From Oceanobacillus caeni (GTDB lineage: Bacteria; Bacillota; Bacilli; Bacillales; Amphibacillaceae): 64,000 bases of DNA. The notes below the pieces were generated by a model that searched no databases, was not told where the DNA came from, and saw nothing but the letters and a program-made list of their open reading frames with translations. The first letter of the stretch is position 1, and each line of letters starts with the position of its first letter. The stretch is taken from positions 124,001-188,000 of the forward strand of contig NZ_JAHHXM010000002.1 of NCBI RefSeq assembly GCF_019037185.1. Reading direction: 5' to 3'. Positions 46,590-55,732 of the stretch are shown here, piece by piece. The position numbers and the translations under genes are program-made.

Positions 46590-46680
46590 CTAGACGAGCA
46601 GCCCGTAAAGGTCCGATAAGTACGACTAGCCATCAGTGGGGATGAAAGAAAAGCCCAACTTGATGGAAGTCTTCTTTATT
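46590..46680 (-). repeat. HEARO/omega-RNA-like element, copy E (3' truncated)
   Basis: Minus strand reads AATAAAGAAGACTTCC, part of the first hairpin, CCCCACTGATGG, core TAGTCGTACTTATCGGACC and TTTACGGGC, and then diverges. The TAAAGAAGAC start overlaps the thrS stop codon (46678-46676), so the element may have supplied the present end of thrS. Confidence 0.6.
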
Positions 46681-48625
46681 TATTACGTAATTTGCGTTCT
46701 GTAATTTCCTTTTGAATAAGATTTTCAAAATCCTCATAGGAAATTGTTTCTGATTTTTGTTCTCCATAACGACGAACATTTACGGCATTATTTTCAATTT
46801 CTTTGTCACCTAAAACGAGCATGAAAGGTATTTTTTGAGTTTGTGCTTCACGAATCTTATAGCCGATTTTCTCATCTCTTTCATCCACTTCAATACGAAC
46901 ACCTTGTCTTCTTAATTTATCCGCAACTTCCTTCGCATAATCTAAATGAATCTGCGGAGAAACAGGGATTACTTTCACTTGTACTGGGGCAAGCCAAGTT
47001 GGGAAAGCACCCTTATATTCTTCAATTAAGAATGCAACAAAACGTTCCATAGTAGAAACGACACCGCGGTGAATAACAACAGGACGATGTTCTTTCCCGT
47101 CTTCACCAATATAAGATAAATCAAATCGCTCAGGTAATAAAACATCTAATTGAACAGTAGATAATGTTTCATCCTTACCTAAAGCAGTTTTAACTTGTAC
47201 ATCTAATTTTGGACCATAGAATGCTGCTTCTCCCTCTGCTTCCACATAATCCAAATTCAAGTCGTCCATTGTTTGTTTTAAAGTGGATTGTGTTTTTTCC
47301 CACATTTCATCGTCGTCAATATATTTTTCCTTATCCTCTGGATCACGATAAGAAAGACGGAAATAGTAATCTTCAATTCCAAAGTCTTTATATACATGTT
47401 GAATTAATTCTACAACACGAGTAAATTCTTCTTTTAATTGATCTGGTCTAGCGAAGATATGAGCGTCATTTAAAGTCATTGCACGAACACGTTGAAGTCC
47501 CGCTAACGCACCACTCATTTCATAACGATGCATCGTTCCAAGTTCTGCAATTCTTACTGGTAATTGACGGTAGCTCCATAGTTGATTTTTAAATACCATC
47601 ATATGATGTGGACAATTCATTGGACGCAATACTAATGTTTCATTATCCATTTCCATCGGTGGGAACATATCATCATCATAATGATCCCAATGTCCACTTG
47701 TCTCATATAGCTCCTTACTCCCCAGTACAGGTGTATAAACGTGATCATATCCTAAACGTTCTTCCAAATCCACAATATAACGTTCGATTGTACGACGAAT
47801 AGTTGCCCCTTTAGGAAGCCATAACGGTAGACCTTGTCCAACTTTTTGAGAGACGGTAAAAATCCCTAATTCTTTACCTAGCTTACGATGATCACGTTCC
47901 TTACGTTCTTCTAAAATATGAAGATACTCGTCCAATTGACTTTGTTTTTCAAATGCAGTTCCATAAATACGTTGAAGCTGCTTATTATTGCTATCCCCAC
48001 GCCAGTAAGCTCCTGAAATACTTAAAAGTTTAAATGCTTTAATTTTACTTGTGGAAGGAACGTGAATTCCTCGACATAGATCAAAGTATTCACCTTGCTC
48101 ATAAATAGTCACTTGTTCCCCTTCTGGAATATCATCAATTAATTCAAGTTTCAGTTCATCATTAATTTCGCGAAAACGTTCTTTCGCTTCTTCACGTGAA
48201 ACTTCTACTCGCTTAATTTCAAGATTCTCATCGACAATACGTTTCATTTCTTTTTCGATCTTAGGAAGATCCTCTGGGGTGATTTTATATTCCATGTCTA
48301 AATCATAATAAAATCCTTCATCAATTACAGGTCCAACACCAAATTGAACGTCTTTATATAATCGTTTAATCGCTTGAGCCATTAAATGTGCTGTGGAATG
48401 GCGCATGATATCTATAGATTCATTATTTTTATAAGTTAAGATTTCTATTTTCCCACCACGATCAAGTTCGCGTCTTAAATCTACTTGTTCACCATCTAAT
48501 TTAATAGCTATAGCTTGTTTCTTTAATCCTGGAGAAATGGATGCTGCAATCTCCTCACCAGTTGTTCCAATTGGAAATCCTTTTTCATTACCATCTGGAA
48601 ATATTATTTTAATTTCTTCTGCCAT
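46676..48625 (-). CDS. thrS: Threonyl-tRNA synthetase
   Basis: Class II synthetase. 649 residues: TGS domain (1-62), editing domain with [10 protein letters not shown] (His pair), second additional domain, catalytic core with motif 2 [13 protein letters not shown] and [22 protein letters not shown], motif 3 [21 protein letters not shown]-type sequence, and anticodon-binding domain (about 540-649). The zinc ligands are Cys in NCPHH and two His. Regulated by a T-box. The stop codon lies within the first bases of a repeat element. Confidence 0.98.
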   Translation of the reverse strand: MAEEIKIIFPDGNEKGFPIGTTGEEIAASISPGLKKQAIAIKLDGEQVDLRRELDRGGKIEILTYKNNESIDIMRHSTAHLMAQAIKRLYKDVQFGVGPVIDEGFYYDLDMEYKITPEDLPKIEKEMKRIVDENLEIKRVEVSREEAKERFREINDELKLELIDDIPEGEQVTIYEQGEYFDLCRGIHVPSTSKIKAFKLLSISGAYWRGDSNNKQLQRIYGTAFEKQSQLDEYLHILEERKERDHRKLGKELGIFTVSQKVGQGLPLWLPKGATIRRTIERYIVDLEERLGYDHVYTPVLGSKELYETSGHWDHYDDDMFPPMEMDNETLVLRPMNCPHHMMVFKNQLWSYRQLPVRIAELGTMHRYEMSGALAGLQRVRAMTLNDAHIFARPDQLKEEFTRVVELIQHVYKDFGIEDYYFRLSYRDPEDKEKYIDDDEMWEKTQSTLKQTMDDLNLDYVEAEGEAAFYGPKLDVQVKTALGKDETLSTVQLDVLLPERFDLSYIGEDGKEHRPVVIHRGVVSTMERFVAFLIEEYKGAFPTWLAPVQVKVIPVSPQIHLDYAKEVADKLRRQGVRIEVDERDEKIGYKIREAQTQKIPFMLVLGDKEIENNAVNVRRYGEQKSETISYEDFENLIQKEITERKLRNK

Positions 48626-48664
48626 GTTGCTTGCTCCTTTCTATCTGTAAACATATATTAAATT

Positions 48665-48942
48665 AAAAAACGCCCATCCCAATTGCATAACGCAAAAGGG
48701 ACGAGCGTAGTATAATAGTTCGTGGTTCCACCCTAGTTCCCGCTAAAATTAGCGGCTCTACATCTTTAACGCAGATGATACGCTATTCCTTACTATAACT
48801 TCTGGAAAAGAGTTCAAAGGTGGTAATTATTCAGGCCTATAGAGGAAGCTTTCAGCCAAACGACTTCCCTCTCTAATCTATATGTATCCAAAATAATCAT
48901 GTCCTTATCGTAACTTTTAACTTCAATAATCAATCTAAAGTG
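48665..48942 (-). promoter_or_regulatory. T-box leader of thrS
   Basis: AGGGTGGAACCACGA on the minus strand (48739-48725) is the T-box signature, followed by the terminator CGCTCGTCCCTTTTGCG / GGGATGGGCG with TTTTTT. Stem I includes GAGAGGGAAG. ACC in AATTACCACCTTTG is the likely Thr specifier. Confidence 0.9.
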
Positions 48943-48943
48943 T

Positions 48944-48972
48944 ATTATAGCTCTATAAAATTATAATTGCAA
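48944..48972 (-). promoter_or_regulatory. Sigma-A promoter of the thrS leader
   Basis: Minus strand TTGCAA (48972-48967), 17 bases, TATAAT (48949-48944). Identical hexamers and spacing to the pheS leader promoter. Confidence 0.8.
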
Positions 48973-48975
48973 GTG

Positions 48976-49833
48976 CTATTGGTTTTTCATATTATAAAAA
49001 GGAAATTCTCGAGTAGGTTGGAATTCCGCTTTTTCTTGGAAAACATTAATGACGGTTAATGTTTTTGGTTCGGCGGGATCATCACCGTAGATTTTTACTT
49101 TCTCTGGCGCCATCGCAATTAGTGGCGATAAATTCATTTCAGTTTCATCTAATCCAAATAGGTATAAGGGTTCTTTCTGCATTAAAGTTTGTAAATCCAT
49201 TTTTGAAAGGACTTCTCCATCTTCTGAATAAAAGGAAAATGAACTACCTTGTAAAATATGAATGACTGGAATTCCAGGATCCTTTTGGCTAATATATGTG
49301 CGTAAAGAGTTAATAAACGCTTGATGTTCTTCTTCTCTCTTATATTCGTCTATCGCTAGTCCTACATAATCAATCATTTCATTCCTGAATTCTTTTAGCC
49401 CAAACTTTACGATGGAATCATAATGTATAGTATCTGTATCTTTTATATGATTTAAAAATAATCCTTCCAATAAATCCTTCGGGTGATCCCTTTCAGTTCT
49501 TTCTAGGTGCAGAAAACTTTCAGCATTATTCCCTGACAATATCCAATTTGTTATTTCATGAATCCTTTTTATCTCTTCATAATCTGAAAAATAATATTTT
49601 TTCTTAATAATGTCTTTAATCATGTTTCCTAATCGATGTCCAATGAATACTTCAGCCATCAATTTCGCCATTACATTTACGAATTTGCAATCATGTATTT
49701 CTGATTCAATTTGGAGAAGAATCCCCCATTCTTCTTGATGTTTCCAATGCAATTCAATATTTTTATCACGTTGGAATAATTTTTCACAAAATATTAGTAC
49801 TTCTTTTTCTGATTCAAAATATACCCCAAGCAA
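48976..49833 (-). CDS. ytxC: YtxC-like sporulation-associated protein
   Basis: 285 residues, soluble, no known catalytic motif. Contains the YtxC-family stretch YFSDYEEIKRIHEITNWIL (about 85-105), ERDHPKDLLEG, and the C-terminal GSSFSFYSEDGE and LSPLIAMAPEKVKIYG. TTG start at 49833 has GAGGG nine bases upstream, and a stop codon precedes it in frame. Positioned between thrS and dnaI as in Bacillus. Function unknown. Confidence 0.82.
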   Translation of the reverse strand: MLGVYFESEKEVLIFCEKLFQRDKNIELHWKHQEEWGILLQIESEIHDCKFVNVMAKLMAEVFIGHRLGNMIKDIIKKKYYFSDYEEIKRIHEITNWILSGNNAESFLHLERTERDHPKDLLEGLFLNHIKDTDTIHYDSIVKFGLKEFRNEMIDYVGLAIDEYKREEEHQAFINSLRTYISQKDPGIPVIHILQGSSFSFYSEDGEVLSKMDLQTLMQKEPLYLFGLDETEMNLSPLIAMAPEKVKIYGDDPAEPKTLTVINVFQEKAEFQPTREFPFYNMKNQ

Positions 49834-49907
49834 ATACCATCACCCTCATCCACAATCAAACTGTTACATTATATGGACAAAGGTGTAAAAAAATGATTAA
49901 ACCACAG

Positions 49908-49948
49908 AAACTAGTATTTTTCTTACTGCCAAAAAGGAAAAACTAGTA
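49908..49948 (-). terminator. Terminator-like hairpin after dnaI
   Basis: AACTAGTATTTTTC and GAAAAACTAGT pair across a 15-base loop beyond the dnaI stop codon. A second ACTAGT stands a little further on. Confidence 0.5.
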
Positions 49949-49968
49949 CTTTTACATACTAGTTTACG

Positions 49969-50895
49969 TTAGTTTCTTCTATTTTCTCCATATATTGGCA
50001 CTTCTTTACTTACTTGTCTTATTCGTTCGATAATTCTTCCGGCTTTGACTTTCTCTACACCATCCCTAGTAGAAGCCAAAACTCCTTCCAACTGTTCTAA
50101 ACTATAATTACTTGTAAAACAAACAGGTAACTGTTCCATCATTCGGTATTGTAATACAGAACCTAAAATCTCATCCCGAAACCAAGATGACTGCATTTCT
50201 GCACCAATATCATCCAACATAAGTACATCTGCTTTTTTAAAGTATTCTATCTTTTCATTTGTTGTATCATTTTTAAAAGATGACTTAATTTCGCGGACAA
50301 ACTCTGGCATATAAATAATCATAGATGAGATGTTCATTTTCTTTAACTCATTCGCTAATGCACCGAGGAAATATGTTTTACCAACCCCAAAAGGTCCATA
50401 AAAGTAAATACCCTTACGTGGCAACTTATTACTTGCTTCACGTAAAAAATTAAACATTTCCATAACCCCGTTATTTCGATTTTTATCATCATCAATGTTA
50501 TTTATCGATGCTTGTAATATCTCTTTGGGCACATGGACACTTTGAACAAGTTGTTGTTGAGATTGTTCTTTTTCTATCATAATACGGCTATGACATTTTT
50601 CATAAGCAAGATGAATTTCGCCATTTTCCACTTGCAGAATAGGCGAGTACCCTTGCAACATGTTTTGACATTCATTAAAAGAGCTGCATTGATCACATTG
50701 CTTAGATTGGGTCTTATATTCATACAGCTTTACTAAACTTTTATTTAGTTCACTATTTGATATTTCTGGATGTAAAGATAAAAACTCCTTAATTTCAGGG
50801 TCGTTTAAAACTTCACTCCTTATTTTAGTGTAATTTTCCTGAAAATTTTTATTCTCTTTCATCCACTTTGATAAAGAGCTTTGAATAGGTTCCAT
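49969..50895 (-). CDS. dnaI: Primosomal helicase loader DnaI
   Basis: Loads the DnaC helicase at origins and restart sites. 308 residues from ATG at 50895 (MEPIQSSLSKW), supported by AAGGATG six bases ahead and the family start MEPI; an in-frame TTG is seven codons further upstream. N-terminal zinc-binding domain (CDQCSSFNEC and a distal CH), AAA+ C-terminal domain with Walker A GPFGVGKT, Walker B VLMLDDIGAE and sensor CFTSNYS. 17 bases after dnaB. Confidence 0.95.
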   Translation of the reverse strand: MEPIQSSLSKWMKENKNFQENYTKIRSEVLNDPEIKEFLSLHPEISNSELNKSLVKLYEYKTQSKQCDQCSSFNECQNMLQGYSPILQVENGEIHLAYEKCHSRIMIEKEQSQQQLVQSVHVPKEILQASINNIDDDKNRNNGVMEMFNFLREASNKLPRKGIYFYGPFGVGKTYFLGALANELKKMNISSMIIYMPEFVREIKSSFKNDTTNEKIEYFKKADVLMLDDIGAEMQSSWFRDEILGSVLQYRMMEQLPVCFTSNYSLEQLEGVLASTRDGVEKVKAGRIIERIRQVSKEVPIYGENRRN

Positions 50896-50912
50896 ATAAA
50901 CCATCCTTGAGA

Positions 50913-52268
50913 TCAATTATTTTTCTGCTTTTGATTTAACAAAGCATGTAATTTTGCCTTTTCTTCTTCTAAGTTTACTATTGGTTGTTTGGAATTTATT
51001 GGTGGATTTTCTGTTTGACTTTCCTTACGATTACCCTTTCTTTCTTTAAACCAATCCGGAATAATTTCCTTTGTATTTCTTTTGGTATAATTGTAATTTT
51101 GTTTTTTATTATTCGTTTTTTGAAATTTATCTCTTTCTTTTTTAGCGAATTCCATTGCCTCTTTTGCAGTCTTAATTTTCGCTCGTGACCAGTGACTAGC
51201 AATTTTTTCTAAATAGGCTTTGGATAATTTCATATCTGATTGTAATAAAACATAATGTATAAGAACATTCATTACTGGTGAAGGTAATCCTTGAGAAGTC
51301 ATGACATCGCGTATAATCTTCATATCCTGTTCGGAAGCTTGATGGCCACCAGACAAATCTTCTAACAACTGTTTAGGCGAAATAGTTTCTAATTTTTGAA
51401 TTAACATTTCCTCTTTGGTTTTCGGTTCCGTTTGTTCCTTCTGCTTAGGAAAAGTAATTCTTTCCGTTAATTTTATAGTAGCATTGTTATGCTTAGATTT
51501 AAATAAATCATGACAGGCATTTTTGAATTCATCACAATCTAAGAGGTTTTCCTCGTTTAATGCCCATAAAATAGATTTTTCTATTTCATAGTTATCCAAA
51601 TCATATAATTCCATCATTTGTGAAATTAATTTCCGATTATCAGGTGTTAAAACTTGTCCAACTGGGATCATTCTTTGCTTTAACATTTGTTCCATCCAAT
51701 GCAAATCAACAGAATTGGTTGTATCATTATTTAAATCATTACTAGATATAGGTTTTACAACTTCTAGCGTTGGAGTAAAAGTTTGAAATACATCGTTAAA
51801 GGATGCCGTAATATTTTCTCCTAAATCCCCATGAGTAGTCACTTTATATCTATTTTTAAGCATAGAAAACTTCTCATGCCCTAATTGATGATATAGTAAT
51901 TGAGATAGCATTGCATCATGAAAGAAATCATTAGGTGAAAAAGGACATTGTATTTCATAAGTAAACATAGTTGACTGCTCTAATTGTTTTTTATAGGTCT
52001 TTAATAAACCAATTCCTTCTAAATTTAATCTTGCTTTATATAGTTCATCCAAAGGAATGTTTAAATAATTCATTAACGTATGATGTGTTTGTGGAGAATC
52101 TTTCTGGAATTCTAATTCATGTAAAAGAGTTTGATACAGCATAACTGCTTGCATCCCTATTAACGGTTGATACAGATGAGTTAATGATGTTGTATAATCA
52201 GCGGTTAATTGATCCTTTAATAATACATAGTACCCATCAACCGGTAATATTTGTCCAATAAAGTTCAA
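50913..52268 (-). CDS. dnaB: Replication initiation/primosome protein DnaB (Firmicutes type)
   Basis: Helicase-loading partner of DnaD and DnaI at the membrane-bound origin; not the E. coli helicase. 451 residues with two DnaD-like domains (winged helix about 1-110, and the DnaB_2 domain about 300-385, QDMKIIRDVMTSQGLPSPVMNVLIHYVL), then a basic, Asn/Lys-rich tail. TTG start with GGGTGAG upstream. 30 bases after nrdR. Confidence 0.93.
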   Translation of the reverse strand: MNFIGQILPVDGYYVLLKDQLTADYTTSLTHLYQPLIGMQAVMLYQTLLHELEFQKDSPQTHHTLMNYLNIPLDELYKARLNLEGIGLLKTYKKQLEQSTMFTYEIQCPFSPNDFFHDAMLSQLLYHQLGHEKFSMLKNRYKVTTHGDLGENITASFNDVFQTFTPTLEVVKPISSNDLNNDTTNSVDLHWMEQMLKQRMIPVGQVLTPDNRKLISQMMELYDLDNYEIEKSILWALNEENLLDCDEFKNACHDLFKSKHNNATIKLTERITFPKQKEQTEPKTKEEMLIQKLETISPKQLLEDLSGGHQASEQDMKIIRDVMTSQGLPSPVMNVLIHYVLLQSDMKLSKAYLEKIASHWSRAKIKTAKEAMEFAKKERDKFQKTNNKKQNYNYTKRNTKEIIPDWFKERKGNRKESQTENPPINSKQPIVNLEEEKAKLHALLNQKQKNN

Positions 52269-52298
52269 ATCTTCTCACCCTTATCTATGTAGTACTCT

Positions 52299-52766
52299 TT
52301 ATTCATTTTTCCTGTCAACGTTAATAAGGTCTTTTAATTCCTCTAAAAATACAGTGATATCTTTAAATTGACGATAAACAGAAGCAAACCTTACATAAGC
52401 AACTTCATCTATTTCCGCCAAGCGATCCATCACTTTCTCGCCAACATCCTTACTATCTACTTCAGAATAACCTGCATTTCTCAATTCTTTTTCAACATCT
52501 AAAGCAATTGATTCAATTTTTTCTAACGGAACAGGTCTTTTTTCGCAAGCCCTTATTAATCCCCTTATTAATTTATCTCTTGAAAATTCTTGTCTTACTC
52601 CATCTTTTTTCACAACAATTAAAGGTGGCTCTTCCATTCTTTCAAAAGTAGTGAAACGATAATTACAGTTTTCACATTCTCGGCGTCTACGTATGGATCT
52701 TCCTTCATCAGTGGGACGCGAATCAAAAACTTTTGTGTTTTTATATTGACAGTTGGGACACTTCAT
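52299..52766 (-). CDS. nrdR: Transcriptional repressor NrdR
   Basis: ATP/dATP-sensing repressor of ribonucleotide reductase genes. 155 residues from ATG at 52766 (GGGG eight bases ahead). N-terminal zinc ribbon with [13 protein letters not shown] and [14 protein letters not shown], then the ATP-cone (about 46-136, [20 protein letters not shown]). An ATG nine codons upstream is open but lacks a ribosome site at the right spacing. Confidence 0.96.
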   Translation of the reverse strand: MKCPNCQYKNTKVFDSRPTDEGRSIRRRRECENCNYRFTTFERMEEPPLIVVKKDGVRQEFSRDKLIRGLIRACEKRPVPLEKIESIALDVEKELRNAGYSEVDSKDVGEKVMDRLAEIDEVAYVRFASVYRQFKDITVFLEELKDLINVDRKNE

Positions 52767-52804
52767 CCTTACAACCCCATTCATCGTTATCAAACTTGGT
52801 GTAT

Positions 52805-53182
52805 TTAAAGTTGCGGTAACTCTTTATTTAAATTATCATATAGTCGATTAATTAATTTAGTAATATATCCAAAATTCAATGGAATCGCGGAATCTAAAGA
52901 TACCGAAAAATCAACAGCAGTTTTATTAGGGCTTACCATAATGACTGTTACTACAATAAAAGCTCTTTTTCCTTTTTTTGTAATAACACTCATTTCCCCA
53001 CGTTCTTTTGATAAAGAATTTATTTCGAATTCAGAACTAGCTTGAAAGAAGTTTTCAAGCGTTTGAAAAACCTTATCTTTCATTGCTTTATAATAACGTG
53101 TTTTCAATGACTTATCTAAGCGATCCTCACCCGTTTCTAAATGGTTACCAAAAAAAGTACGAAATTTGCTATTAATCGACAT
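52805..53182 (-). CDS. Conserved cytosolic protein of unknown function
   Basis: 125 residues from ATG at 53182, with GGGGAG eight bases ahead. I do not recognise a family. It has no signal peptide or membrane span; basic N-terminus ([23 protein letters not shown]), then a β-rich middle ([35 protein letters not shown], quoted in part as [20 protein letters not shown]) and a C-terminal helix ending LNKELPQL. It lies between nrdR (38-base gap) and speD. Confidence 0.7.
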   Translation of the reverse strand: MSINSKFRTFFGNHLETGEDRLDKSLKTRYYKAMKDKVFQTLENFFQASSEFEINSLSKERGEMSVITKKGKRAFIVVTVIMVSPNKTAVDFSVSLDSAIPLNFGYITKLINRLYDNLNKELPQL

Positions 53183-53274
53183 ATCCATTCTCCCCGACCT
53201 ATTGTTTACCCTATATTGTAACACGTTTTAACAATTTCCTCTAACAAAAAAAGTAATAGTGAATTACATAATTA

Positions 53275-53306
53275 AAGGGCTGACGTGAAGAGTCAGCCCT
53301 TTTATT
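53275..53306 (-). terminator. speD terminator
   Basis: GGGCTGACG / GAGTCAGCCC stem (53278-53302) with A/T tracts on both sides, beyond the speD stop codon. Confidence 0.8.
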
Positions 53307-53343
53307 CTTATTTAAAATCGGATTTTCGATTAACTTATTATGA

Positions 53344-53724
53344 TTAATATACTTTTTCAAAGTCTTTTTCTTTTATTGGGCCCATTCCCCGCGGTATCTC
53401 CACACGATCATAAGACTTACATTCCAACGCTTCAGCAATAAAATCTGCTGCAACATTCGGATCAATAATATCTCCACAAGTAAATACATCAATACTTGCA
53501 TATCCATGTTCTGGAAAGCTATGAATCGTTAAATGGGATTCCGAAATAATCACGACACCACTAACACCTTGTGGCGCAAATTTATGAAAGGCAACTTCAC
53601 GAATCTCTGCCCCTGCTTTTAAAGCAGCATCTACAAAAATACGTTCGATTAACCCCATATCATTTAATTTGTCTATATTGCATCCCCATAGTTCAGCTAT
53701 TACGTGTCTTCCCATTGTATCCAT
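53344..53724 (-). CDS. speD: S-adenosylmethionine decarboxylase proenzyme
   Basis: Makes decarboxylated AdoMet for spermidine. 126 residues from ATG at 53724 (MDTMGRHVI), where AAGGGGG is nine bases ahead; the same length as B. subtilis SpeD. Ser63 in [13 protein letters not shown] is the cleavage site that becomes pyruvoyl; His68 and Cys83 (VFTCGD) complete the active site. An in-frame ATG 18 codons upstream would add an unsupported N-terminus. Confidence 0.96.
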   Translation of the reverse strand: MDTMGRHVIAELWGCNIDKLNDMGLIERIFVDAALKAGAEIREVAFHKFAPQGVSGVVIISESHLTIHSFPEHGYASIDVFTCGDIIDPNVAADFIAEALECKSYDRVEIPRGMGPIKEKDFEKVY

Positions 53725-53887
53725 TACTACATTCCCCCTTAAGACATTAGAAACTTCTTTTATTTTATTTTCTGCCACGGGGGAAAGTTAGTACGGATGA
53801 GGTCCTAACCCTTTAAGCAGAAAACATCATTTCGTTTTCAAATCGTAACATGAGAAGTATATAATGTTTATGAATCTTTTGCAACTA

Positions 53888-53926
53888 GAAAAACCATCTA
53901 TTCACTGTGGAAATAGATGGTTTTAA
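53888..53926 (-). terminator. gapB terminator
   Basis: AACCATCTATT / AATAGATGGTT stem with a short loop and T/A tracts, next to the gapB stop codon. Confidence 0.8.
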
Positions 53927-53931
53927 AAGTA

Positions 53932-54957
53932 TTAAATTCTAGCAAATTCCTTTAAACTAATCCCAACTAATTTGGTTAGATCAAGAACTCGTTTCGAATA
54001 GCCCCATTCATTATCATACCAAGCCAAAACTTTTATTTTATTTCCGTCTATAACCATGGTAGATAAGCCATCAATAATAGATGAAAAATCCGTTGTTGTA
54101 TAATCAATAGAAACAAGTGGTTCTTCACTATAATGAATGATGCCATTCATTTCTTGTTTTGAAGACTGTTTAAATACACGATTCACTTCTTCAACCGTTA
54201 CACTCTTTTCCACGTCTACAACAAGATCCACTAATGATACATTCGGTGTAGGAACCCTTAATGCCATTCCATGTAATTTACCGTTTAAATGTGGTAAAAC
54301 CTCACCTAACGCTTTTGCTGCCCCTGTAGATGTAGGTATAATGGATTGGCCACAACTTCTTGCACGCCTTAAGTCTTTATGAGGATTATCTAAATTATTT
54401 TGATCATTCGTGTACGCATGAACAGTAGTCATTAATCCGTTTTTAATTGTAAAATGATCATCTAATACTTTTACTACCGGTGCTAAACAGTTCGTTGTAC
54501 AGGAAGCATTAGAAATGACATGGTCCAATTCTGGTTGATACGTATGTTCGTTTACTCCCATCACGATTGTCTTATCTATTTCTTTACCTGGTGCTGTGAT
54601 TACGACTTTTTTCGCTCCAGCTTGGATATGTAATCCAGCACTTTCTTTCGTTTTAAATTTTCCTGTAGCTTCAATTACTACATCTATGTTTAATTCCTTC
54701 CACGGTAGTTTATTAGGTTCTCTTGAATTTACAACCTCAACTATTTTGTTATTTACTTTAATAGCTGATTCAAGCGCAGTAACTTCACCATGAAAAATAC
54801 CATGAATACTATCATATTTAATTAAGTGTGCAAGCGTTTCGGTAGGATATCTTGCATTAATTGCAACCACTTCGACATCCTCATCTACAATAGCCTGCCT
54901 AAAAACCATTCTTCCAATTCTTCCAAAACCATTAATTGCAACACGCGTCTTCCCCAT
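53932..54957 (-). CDS. gapB: Gluconeogenic glyceraldehyde-3-phosphate dehydrogenase GapB
   Basis: NADP-preferring GAPDH used in gluconeogenesis. 341 residues; NGFGRIGRMVFR nucleotide loop, catalytic Cys153 in SNASCTTNC and TGAAKALGEVLP. After the second β-strand it reads INARYP rather than the Asp-containing motif of NAD-specific GapA, which fits use of NADP. Two facing CcpN boxes overlap its promoter region. AGGAGGAAG before the ATG. Confidence 0.95.
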   Translation of the reverse strand: MGKTRVAINGFGRIGRMVFRQAIVDEDVEVVAINARYPTETLAHLIKYDSIHGIFHGEVTALESAIKVNNKIVEVVNSREPNKLPWKELNIDVVIEATGKFKTKESAGLHIQAGAKKVVITAPGKEIDKTIVMGVNEHTYQPELDHVISNASCTTNCLAPVVKVLDDHFTIKNGLMTTVHAYTNDQNNLDNPHKDLRRARSCGQSIIPTSTGAAKALGEVLPHLNGKLHGMALRVPTPNVSLVDLVVDVEKSVTVEEVNRVFKQSSKQEMNGIIHYSEEPLVSIDYTTTDFSSIIDGLSTMVIDGNKIKVLAWYDNEWGYSKRVLDLTKLVGISLKEFARI

Positions 54958-54977
54958 CAGAATCTCTTCCTCCTATT

Positions 54978-55020
54978 TATGTTATACTTAATACCCCTTT
55001 ATAATAAATAGTATAACATA
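54978..55020. promoter_or_regulatory. gapB: Pair of facing CcpN operators at gapB
   Basis: TATGTTATACT on the plus strand (54978-54988) and the same 11-mer on the minus strand (55020-55010), 21 bases between them. Each fits the CcpN consensus TRTGHYATAYW at every position. They flank the likely start of gapB transcription, 20-60 bases before the start codon. CcpN represses gapB in B. subtilis when glucose is present. Confidence 0.85.
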
Positions 55021-55094
55021 TTTCAGATGAATGTGATTCTGTTTTTATAAGTTTTTTCGGATTTTCTTTAAAATAGGTCAAAAACTTAAGCAAA

Positions 55095-55119
55095 AAGTCT
55101 AGACAATAAGTCTAGACTT
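55095..55119 (-). terminator. coaE terminator-like hairpin
   Basis: AAGTCTAGAC / GTCTAGACTT perfect stem with a 5-base loop immediately after the coaE stop codon, with plus-strand CAAAAA before it. Confidence 0.75.
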
Positions 55120-55120
55120 C

Positions 55121-55720
55121 CTATATGACATCCCATTTCCTTAAAATATCTTCCAGTTGTTCAAAAGTGGCTGTTTTTGAACTGTTATTATTAATGACAG
55201 CATCAGCTAATTTTGCTTTCTCTTTAACAGGCATTTGTGATTTAATACGCTTTAATGCTTCACTTTCACCAAATTCATCTCGTTCCATTAATCTTTGTAA
55301 CTGTACGTTCTCGTCTACATAAACGACAATTGTTTTATCAACAAAATTTGTTAAGTTACTTTCAAATAATAATGGAATATCTAATACCACACATGAAGCC
55401 CCATCTTGAACAAACCCATCACGTTTTTCTATGATCCTTTTACGTATTGCCGGATGAACTATTTGATTTAAAGTTTCTAATTTTTCTTGGTCATCAAATA
55501 CAATTTCTCCAAGTTTTTTACGATTTAATGTTTTATCTTCCCGTAATAAATGGGTTCCAAATGTCTCAATAATTTTGTTATACGCTTCTTCACCAGGATA
55601 CACTACCTCCCTGGCTATTTTATCAGCATCCACAACTGGTATTCGAAATTCATCAAACATTAAACTAACCGTACTCTTTCCACTTGCAATACTACCTGTT
55701 AGGCCAATAATTAGTGCCAT
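55121..55720 (-). CDS. coaE: Dephospho-CoA kinase
   Basis: Last step of coenzyme A synthesis. 199 residues; P-loop GLTGSIASGKST at residues 6-17, DADKIAREVVYPG and DIPLLFE with the LID region ERDEFGESEALKRI. 12 bases after mutM. In B. subtilis ytaF stands between mutM and coaE; it is absent here. Confidence 0.97.
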   Translation of the reverse strand: MALIIGLTGSIASGKSTVSLMFDEFRIPVVDADKIAREVVYPGEEAYNKIIETFGTHLLREDKTLNRKKLGEIVFDDQEKLETLNQIVHPAIRKRIIEKRDGFVQDGASCVVLDIPLLFESNLTNFVDKTIVVYVDENVQLQRLMERDEFGESEALKRIKSQMPVKEKAKLADAVINNNSSKTATFEQLEDILRKWDVI

Positions 55721-55732
55721 CTCATAATCCCT

